Below, piece by piece: positions 56,693 through 64,000 of a stretch of 64,000 nt of DNA. Under the pieces are notes generated by a model. It was not told the origin of the DNA. It worked only from the letters and a program-made list of their open reading frames with translations, and did no database searches. This DNA comes from Chinchilla lanigera (lineage: Eukaryota; Chordata; Mammalia; Rodentia; Chinchillidae): positions 6,945,385 to 7,009,384 of the forward strand of contig NW_004955475.1 of NCBI RefSeq assembly GCF_000276665.1, written 5' to 3'. The translations under genes and the position numbers were made by a program. Each line of letters starts with the position of its first letter. Positions within the stretch are counted from its first letter, which is position 1.

Positions 56693-56781
56693 GGGCCGGG
56701 GATATAGCTAAAGGGCACAAGTGCCTGACTGGCAAGCGTAACGTCCTGAGTTAGATTCAAGGTACCAAGAAAAAAAAAAAA
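56693..56781 (+). mobile_element. Diverged ID SINE, sense
   Basis: GGGCCGGGGATATAGCTAAA start, GTGCCTGACTGGCAAGCG middle and A tail. Several changes in box A and box B; the flanks AGGAGG.. are only loosely similar. Confidence 0.85.
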
Positions 56782-57718
56782 GGAGGAAGCAGTCAGAGGG
56801 AAAGAAGGGACTGGTGACAATGACCAGGAAGGTAGAGTTACTAAGGACTCAGAGCAGAAAGCACTTGAGACAGGGAATAGAAGAAAGAAACTGAACTACT
56901 AACACAACTGCAGAATGAGGCAAAGAAATAGATCAATGTAAGTTCATCTCCAGGCAATGTTGACCCAGAGACTAAATCCACTGAGGAAAATATGGACGTG
57001 GATATGAGATCCATCTATATTGGAATATGAACTGTGAGGTAACACCAGAAGAGCTGGGAGCACACTTTCATTGGTTCAGACATTAGTCTTACTTTCCTCT
57101 ATGACAAACTGTGGTCTTCTCAAAAAGTCTACATTAGAGTTCTTAGACAATGAGTCAATATGAACTTCTCTGGCCTTAGATGAGTCTCTACTAGAGGAAG
57201 ACAAATGAAGGTGATCCCATGAAACCATTACCGTGCTGGGACCAGCAGCTAGAACAGTTCCCGCTTTAGATTTTATAGTAGTTTTAATAGCATGCCCTGA
57301 ACATATCCACAAGGAATGGGCTAGAGCGACACCATTGTATTTCCCTCCTGAACAAATACCTATTAGGAGAGAGAAGAAAAAAAGAATTTGAATAAAGAAA
57401 AACAAAAGTTTGGGAAATAAAACCTTCCTGTGTTAGGGTGAGATTTTTCTTTTAAAAAAAGACTTTGAAAACTCTGCAATGTTGAAAAGGTCCCAACTGT
57501 ACTGATTTTTTAACAAAATTAAACTCCATTCCACTAACAATGAAAATGATGAGCTTTATCTATTTTTACTGTGAAACTTTTGAGAAAACACCTGGCACAT
57601 ACTATGTGCTGAGAAAAGAGCAACTATTCATTAAGAGTCTCTGTCCATTTTGACAATGAGAAAAGGTCCACATAGATGATATAAAAATGTGATTTAGTAC
57701 TATGTATAATATACACTC
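56782..57718. other. Unassigned sequence with one 109-codon minus-strand frame
   Basis: The frame at 57405-57076 (minus) starts with a hydrophobic, signal-peptide-like run (FFFIQILFFFSLLIGICSGG), then a Ser/Lys-rich part. I recognise no family, and no splice or promoter context supports it, so it is not called as a gene. Confidence 0.25.
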
Positions 57719-57985
57719 TAGAGACAGCATTTAGGGGCTCCAAGCCTGACTCTATCACTTACTATGTGTATGACCTTGAACAAACCTGTATTTTGTGAAC
57801 TTCTCTTTCCTTTTATGTAAAATAAAAGTATTAATAGTACCCTTTTCAAATGATTGTTGTGTTATATCAGTTCATCCACATAAAGCAGGTAGAAGGATGG
57901 GTGAGCATCGAGTAAGTGCTGTTTCTATTAAACAAATTAGTCCATGTGAAGCTCTTAGAAGGATACCTAGCACACAGTAATAAAT
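57719..57985 (-). mobile_element. MIR, antisense, near full length
   Basis: GGGGCTCCAAGCCTGACTCT, CTATCACTTACTATGTGTAT, TATGACCTTGAACAAACCTG and, at the far end, CTAGCACACAGTAATAAATA follow reverse MIR order. Confidence 0.75.
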
Positions 57986-59223
57986 ATTAGCTGCTTTTAT
58001 AATCTGTCCCGTAGACCTGGAAAATAGAACTATACAACTTGGATATTTCTTGATAAAGCACTCTCATTTCAATTTGATCACACAATCCAATGGCTTTTCC
58101 AATACTATATCAATTTTGTGTGTGTATTCTTGTCTTAGTTTGTTATCTGTTACAGTGGCTGCTTTTAACAATTAAGCAGATAAATTTTGGGGGCACTGCC
58201 ATGACACGCACAATTGCGTTTTGCCCAAATCTAGAAAGCAAATGACTAAAGGTTGGTAATGATTGGGAGATAAAGGGGTTATTGCTGACAAGGTAGCATT
58301 TGACTGTTGCACTTTAACCTGTTTTACTTCCAGAATTCAGTTTATTTAGGAAAAAATAAAGTCAGAATTTATATCCTATGCAATTCCATGAGAAAATGAT
58401 CAGTTTTAGTCTGTTAGAAAATATGAAATACTGTTGGCTTTACTCTGTGACTTTGATCATAACGATTCATAATTCCAGTATACACAAGCTTGAATCATTT
58501 CTCTAAATCAAATAACAGATTTTCAACTGACAAATATCAGGGCACTGTTTGTGATTCATTAAGTAAAGTATAAGAATGCCTACTAATAACCCTCCACTTT
58601 CCAAGGGACTGGAAATTTATGCACCTTCCTTTCACTGATTTACATTCCAACTCAGCCAAAAATTAAAGTTTTGGTGTTCACAGCTTTATTTGTCTTATTT
58701 TAAGTAGCTAGCTGCTCTGAAATAGGGTGAAACTAAGGCAATGGGAATATTTTCTCAGAGGCTTGTGAAATATGCCATACCTTTCTGAAGGAGAGGCACA
58801 ATAGAGGATGGCAGTAGCAAGAACGGCAGAACTCCACCTATAATATGTCCTCAAAACTCCCTCTTTGTGACTTCACTGTCACCTTTCCCAAAAGCAACTG
58901 TGAGGAAACTAGACCACAGAAAATTTGTCCCAATTCCTAGAAAGAGCTAGTCCAGTAGTAACCAAAGTTTTCAGGTACTTGCAAATAATTTGTTTCTGGG
59001 AGCGGGAGTCACTTGTTGAGGCGAGTTAGTCACTGAAAAACTTGGTATAAAGGAGAGAACGCTGACCAAGGAGAACATTGGCCCCTTATTTCTCTATATC
59101 TGGATATTTAGATGAATTTGGCAGGCTTGAACTCAGGGATGTTTAGATGAACTTGTCAGCTTTCAATGGCACAGGTTCCACTTCTGTGAAAAAGAGATAA
59201 CAGTACATGTTCTGACTGAGGCA
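57986..59223. other. Unique sequence, nothing recognised
   Basis: No SINE, LINE or coding signal is clear. The region is not obviously repetitive, so it is a reasonable place to look for conserved non-coding DNA with an alignment. Confidence 0.4.
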
Positions 59224-59259
59224 TCACATTTGATCTTAGCCAAAAGGTGGAGAAGTGGT
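59224..59259 (-). pseudogene. RNU2: U2 snRNA 5'-end-derived fragment
   Basis: The minus strand reads ACCACTTCTCCACC followed by TTTTGGCTAAGATCAAATG, matching the first ~33 nucleotides of U2 spliceosomal RNA except for a few changes. The match stops where U2 would continue with its branch-point recognition region, so it is a truncated snRNA retrocopy, not a working gene. Confidence 0.6.
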
Positions 59260-60809
59260 AAAGGAGACATTACATGCAAATGTTCTTTGTAAACCAAATT
59301 ATCCTATACAAAGGTTAGGTGCTAGTACTTGCTGTTAGAAAATAAAGATACAAAGGTAGATTGAAAACACTCTCCTTTTGTTAATCCAGAGAAATAATAT
59401 GGATGTAGTAGCAGTCATCTTCCATAACTTTGAACTCTGCAGGGATGTTCTGCTAGTGTGAAGGATAGAAGTGGTCTCAAGCGCATCTTTCAGCCTCACT
59501 CTGATTTCCTCAGAACACTCCATTATTAAAGGCCTATAGGTAACGCATACTCTCTGATTAATGATTTTTTTTTTCTTTTGGCAGCTATTGATTCCCTCCT
59601 CAACACCTGTTGGAGCCAAAATGAATATGTACTTAGATTCCCTGTATGCTACCATCTATGAACATGTGTTTTGCAGCAAAGAATGCTACCAAGGACATTT
59701 TTAAAGTAGAATGGGATAAGGCTTTTATGCTGGGGGAAGGGTGAAAGGAAAGTGAGGTTTTGTAAACTGTTTCTAACTATTGACCTCTGCTTCATGTTTT
59801 GAAATCTTTTAAATGGTAGAGTTCAGACACTGAATCCTGTATCCCTGGCATCTGAACTTGTGATTGAATATACTTTAGCATTTTAAAAAGTAAACAGCAC
59901 TATACAAGATGTCACCAGATGGAGTCCAAAGTGGTCTTCCAAGAGGAGATGGGGACCTCCACTCGGGCCACTGATCAGGTACTTGACTCACATCATGGAA
60001 AAAGAATCTGAAGGCTCGTAAGTGTGAAGCATACTGTGGATTTTTAAGGCAGAATTAGAAAGTAAGGCAGAATAGGAAAAATTTTTCAGCTTGAATAACT
60101 AGACGGGTCACACTGTCACATAAGGGTTCAGACTGATCTACTCACAAAAGCATTAAGGTGGCTTTTAGGGGTTAGCTGAGGTGGGCTAGGTTAGTCATTA
60201 TCTCACTTCTGGTTTCCAGAGCTCTGGCAGAATCCTTATGATTTGAGGGGCAATTTTGCTTCCATGAAAGGACTATTCTTGCTTGGGAGGATAGCTGCTT
60301 TGGTTCCTACCACAGATTAACTGCTTCTGCTTTGGGGAAAGTGAAATTCATTACTGTGTCCTCTGCAAGGTTCTGCTTTCCTTAAAAGCCACAGTGATTT
60401 TAGGTTTAGAGACATCAAGTGTTGCTCAACCTGGGTCTAAAATTGGATGTTGTGAAAGGTGATGGCTGAGTGTCCCTGAAAACCCTGAAAATTACTTTAA
60501 TTATTCCTTATTTGGAGGTCCTTAATTTTGAAGTGGGATGAGATAAATCACATAAATTTAGGGCTAATAAGCCTTGTTTTGCCAACTTTACCTGGATGAT
60601 TAACAATCCTACCTGCAGAGCTGAGCAGGGATCTAAACCAGAGTTTTAAGATGATGAGGGACACAAAAAATGAGTTACTTTGTATCTTTTCTAGATAGCT
60701 TTATTCCTTCTATCCTACCTTAAGGTGATAGCAATTTCCTAATGACTGTGAGGCATTGAAATTCTACCTCATGAAATTTATTTCATGTCAACCAAACCTC
60801 AGCGTTCTA
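59260..60809. other. Unique sequence, nothing recognised
   Basis: No SINE, LINE or LTR landmark is clear and no frame stands out. Confidence 0.4.
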
Positions 60810-60905
60810 GCTCTCTCTACTTCAGTACTTTCATCTTTAAAATGGGGTAAATAATAAACAAGAATATTTCCTTTAGAGAGTTGTTTTAAGGATAGCACAT
60901 AAGGT
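60810..60905 (-). mobile_element. MIR fragment, antisense
   Basis: CATCTTTAAAATGGGGTAAA and GAGTTGTTTTAAGGATAGCA are reverse MIR landmarks. Confidence 0.65.
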
Positions 60906-60965
60906 ACACATTATTTAAAAATGGACAAACAGGTATAATAATTCTTACTACACATTCATATCTCC

Positions 60966-61055
60966 TTTTTCTGTTTTTCTTGGTACCAGGAATTGATCTC
61001 ATGACCCCACACTTGCCAGGCAGTAATTGTACCACTGAGCTAGATCCCTAGCCCT
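60966..61055 (-). mobile_element. Diverged ID SINE, antisense
   Basis: TTGGTACCAGGAATTGATCT, CACTTGCCAGGCAGTAATTG and GCTAGATCCCTAGCCC are a reverse ID. Flanks CACATTCAT and CACATTTCC may be a decayed target duplication. Confidence 0.85.
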
Positions 61056-61425
61056 CACATTTCCTTTATATTCAGTATTCTATTTGGTTTTTTCTCATAG
61101 AAAATCAGGAAGAAAGAATTATTTTTATCAACATTTTACAAAAAAGTTAAAATGTACAAAGTGATTAAAACATTCAGCTAGAGATTACATGGCATAATGA
61201 GTGAAAAATATTTCTATTCTTCATCAGATGTAATGAAAAATTATATCACAAAATGCCTTGCTATAGCAAAGATTCAATAATGCTCCTACTCATCTAATAT
61301 CTAGTCTACATATTATGGGTGGACAAGGCACTTTTTCATGGCTTCAGAGTGGCAACTGCAGTACACTGATGAGATCAGTTGCTTTTTAATAGAACATCTA
61401 GATTCACAGTATTGGCCTTGCCTCC

Positions 61426-61528
61426 AAAATGAGGCAATTTCACATTAAAATCTGAAAACAGTATTGTTCTTGAAAATAATGAGTATCTGGAACACTGAGG
61501 CCATATTCCTGCCTGACAACAAACACTT
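61426..61528 (+). repeat. First copy of a ~100-bp local direct duplication
   Basis: The text from AAAATGAGGCAATTTCACAT through GAGTATCTGGAACACTGAGG to AAACACTT recurs at 62837-62937 with few changes. It overlaps the start of an antisense MIR. Confidence 0.85.
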
Positions 61529-61640
61529 GCCTGGCTGATTTTAAGCAAATTGCTTAATATTTCTGAAGCTCAGTTCCTCCTTGATTAAAAAGGACAATTC
61601 CAACTCACCTGATTTCATATGCAAAAGCAAGTAATTATCA
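61500..61640 (-). mobile_element. MIR, antisense
   Basis: GATTTTAAGCAAATTGCTTA, TCTGAAGCTCAGTTCCTCCT and TTAAAAAGGACAATTCCAAC are reverse MIR landmarks. Confidence 0.65.
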
Positions 61641-62161
61641 ATGATTTCCAATGTCAGTGTATCACAGTGGATACCTAGGGAATTACCATTAGCAGCTAAA
61701 TCACAGAGGTGTCAACAAACCTCTTTTTTTACTCAGCAAACCTCTCTTTTTCTTAAACTTTACATTTAATGTTTTGTAGCTATACTTTGGTTAAATGGGA
61801 CATTAAGAGCTCTTAGTCCCAGTACCTAGCAGGAGTTCCAGACATTTGTTAAACACAAACAAAAATGAATGCATGTTATTACATAAAAGTAGAAGATACT
61901 GTCTAGTAGAAGAGAAATATCTGTATTTATAAAATTAGAATACATACTGAATTGTGATAAATATTTTTTAAAAATAGAACAGTGTAACATATCAGTTAAC
62001 TATTAGTAATAAATCCAGAAAAACTTCCCAGAGAACTCAACATTTGAGCTGTGTTTTGAAAGATAAATTGGGTTTGATTACGAGAGAAGAGAGAAGCAAT
62101 ATTTCAGTAAAAGAGAAACAATAGGTCCAAAGGTAGTCAGGTCTTGCAATGTAAGCTATTT
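61641..62161. other. Unique sequence, nothing recognised
   Basis: AT-rich with no firm call; 62000-62140 may be part of an ancient repeat. Confidence 0.35.
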
Positions 62162-62539
62162 TCTTGGTTACTTTTCTCTCTTTGCTGAGACAAAATAGCC
62201 AATGCCAAAAATTAAGAGAGGAAAGGTTCACTTAGTTCACAGGTTGTGGAGATTTCAGTCCATAATCAGCTGGCTCCAAAGCAGACTGGGATGGCAGAAG
62301 GGCAAAAGTTCAAGGCAGCAGAAAACAGCAAAAGCAATAAGAGCAAAAGTGGGAGAGCAAGCCTCTTTTCCTCCCTTATAAAATAAACAAGTTACTGGCC
62401 CCTTGGGTGAGTGTAGCACTCACATTATCTCTGCGCCCTCCTCTTGCACAAGCTCAGGATGTTTGCAAAGTCAAGACCCTGACCCCTTGCTGAGCCACTT
62501 AACCTTCTAAACTTCTTAGGTTGACACAGTGAGTCAACA
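62162..62539 (-). mobile_element. MaLR LTR, antisense, same subfamily as 16778 and 18663
   Basis: Shared with the reverse of the 16778 LTR: TTGCTGAGACAAAATAGCCA, AATCAGCTGGCTCCAAAGCA and AAAACAGCAAAAGCAATAAG. Toward the U3 start (right end) the match weakens. Solo LTR or remnant. Confidence 0.8.
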
Positions 62540-62836
62540 ATAACAGTTATATTTAGAGGGAGCTCAAGAAGTATAATGTGGCTGAAGATGTGAGTGGCAG
62601 GCAGGAGAAATAGGTGGAAAAAGATGTTGCAGAGTGAGATGGTGACCTTCCTGTGACAGACTTTAAAGGTGAGACTACAGAAATTGGACTCAAACCTTCA
62701 GGCCAGAAGTTTGCAGGTTGGCAGCCCACAAATTGATTTTTGCCCACAGACAGGTATTTTTTTTTTTTTTTGGCTTGCAGAAGGTTGGCTTGCATGATGT
62801 TTTAAAAATATCTGAAATACTAAACAACATTTTAAA

Positions 62837-62937
62837 AAAATGAGGCAATTTCACATAAAAATCTGAAAACAGTATTGCTCTTGAAAATAATGAGTATCTG
62901 GACATTGAGGCATATTTTTGCCTGACAGAAAACACTT
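62837..62937 (+). repeat. Second copy of the local direct duplication
   Basis: Matches 61426-61528 over about 100 bp with roughly nine in ten bases shared. After AAACACTT the text continues AAAGCTCAG, which recurs in the first locus some 45 bp further on, suggesting an internal deletion in this copy. Confidence 0.85.
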
Positions 62938-63325
62938 AAAGCTCAGTGGTGGCATATCTGCTCTCTAGTTGGCCACATCCTCTACTAGACCTTTCTGTGA
63001 CTCTAATATCAGACTCTTCTCTCAGTTTCGTTACTTTGGAGGCATTTGAACTTGAAACCCATGGTACAGACAACTGAAGGTTTTATAGCAGAGGAATTAT
63101 TCCATCAAAGTTGTCATTTTGGAAACAATTGTCTGATTCTAATTCTGCTAATAATTACCTGGAAAGGGGCAGCCAGGACAGAAGTTAAGGGTGGAGCTCC
63201 GGGAAAGGATAAGATAAAATGGGCCTTTAACGCTGAGGTGCAGGAAGAAAATATGAGAAAAAACTATTCAAAGGGTAGAACTCTCAGGATGTACACATAA
63301 GCCCTGATCATCTCCAGCCAAGCAT
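62938..63325. other. Unique sequence, nothing recognised
   Basis: A short Lys/Glu-rich open frame at 63046-63300 shows no domain and no gene context. Confidence 0.4.
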
Positions 63326-63361
63326 GCATTTATTTATTTTTGTATTTATTTATTTATTTAT
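63326..63361. repeat. (TTTA)n microsatellite
   Basis: TTTA units with one TTTTTG interruption. Confidence 0.9.
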
Positions 63362-64000
63362 CACACAATACAGAAGAGTGATGCTTATTTTGGTGGATTG
63401 GTACATGCATATAACATACCTTGAGCACATTCAGTCCCTTTATCCCTTCTTGCTCACTTCAGTTCTCATTCTTATCCGCTTTTCTATGTCTAAGTGTCTG
63501 AACAGTATTTAAAGGATTTCTCCTTCCTGGACCATGAATGATCTCCTCAAAGAAAAAAATCCACAAGGTCTTATTCATCAGTGAATCACAAGTGCTTAGC
63601 AAACACTAAATGTTTAACATTCATTCGAAGCATGAATTGGAGGAACTCTCTTCTTTGTAAATTGAAAAAAAAGTTTATTATACTCCTTAGCATACAGAAA
63701 CCATAGGGATTTTTGCAAACCCCCATAATCAAACTTCTAGTTTGTACATAAACATTTAATTGTGTGGAAATAAAATCCAATTATTTATTACACAGATATT
63801 TATTACTTACTGAAAGCGTACCATGCCAGGATGATTCCCAAGAATTCAGCAATGAACAACAAAAAAATCCAATCTTTGCTCTCAAGAAACTTACAGTCCC
63901 GTGAAGAAAAATGATTGTGATAAATTTTGTGAAGGAGAAACGCTGGGTGTTAAAATAAATTAAAATGTAAGAGGAAGGGATTTGAGCTAGCTTAAGAGGT
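63362..64000. other. Unassigned end of window
   Basis: No firm repeat or gene call. The last 200 bp may belong to an ancient mammal-wide repeat. Confidence 0.35.

Overview
This window is gene-poor, AT-rich mammalian intergenic or intronic DNA, almost certainly from a rodent. The organism call rests on three repeat types seen together: tRNA-derived ID SINEs with clean target-site duplications, 7SL-derived B1-type SINEs (several with the internal ~29-bp duplication typical of B1), and many LTRs of ERVL-MaLR type. The ID consensus and L1 sequences do not look like mouse or rat, so a non-murid rodent (squirrel-related or castorimorph grade) is more likely; the species cannot be fixed from sequence alone. 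Old mammal-wide repeats (MIR, L2, hAT-Charlie elements, old L1M) are scattered throughout. I found no intact protein-coding gene. Open frames are retrotransposon remnants, low-complexity translations or chance.

Layout. 1-384: CT microsatellite and a CpG-rich ~280-bp unit. 385-4640: antisense old L1, interrupted by a younger antisense L1 3' end. 4775-13660: a sense old L1 that was hit by a full-length antisense L1 (5481-12638, 15-bp perfect target duplication), itself carrying a nested L1, a solo LTR and an ID, with further ID and DNA-transposon insertions in the host. 13740-14515: more old L1 with B1. 16778-19037: an ERVL-MaLR element with two LTRs. 19110-25755: stacked sense L1s with nested L1, ID, B1, LTR and a GAAA microsatellite. 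26254-31311: a 5-kb antisense L1, 5' truncated in ORF1. 31312-38480: mostly unique or ancient sequence with MIR, L2, an hAT element and an inverted duplication. 38497-40991: an L1 with a twin-priming 5' inversion. 41000-64000: mostly unique sequence with B1, ID, MIR, L2 and antisense MaLR LTRs, one RPL23A processed pseudogene (52620-53295), a U2 snRNA-derived fragment and a local direct duplication.

The genes do not form a pathway; the coherent story is an insertion history. Nesting gives relative ages: old L1M, then full-length L1, then solo LTR or nested L1, then ID. The most interesting items are a probable piggyBac-type MITE with TTAA duplication at 12916-13137, an inverted duplication (or an unnamed B1-headed composite repeat) at 33365-33775 / 34880-35185, the ~65-bp monomers forming an L1 5' UTR at 11480-12638, and a ~100-bp direct duplication at 61426 / 62837. 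All family names come from recognition by eye without a repeat library.
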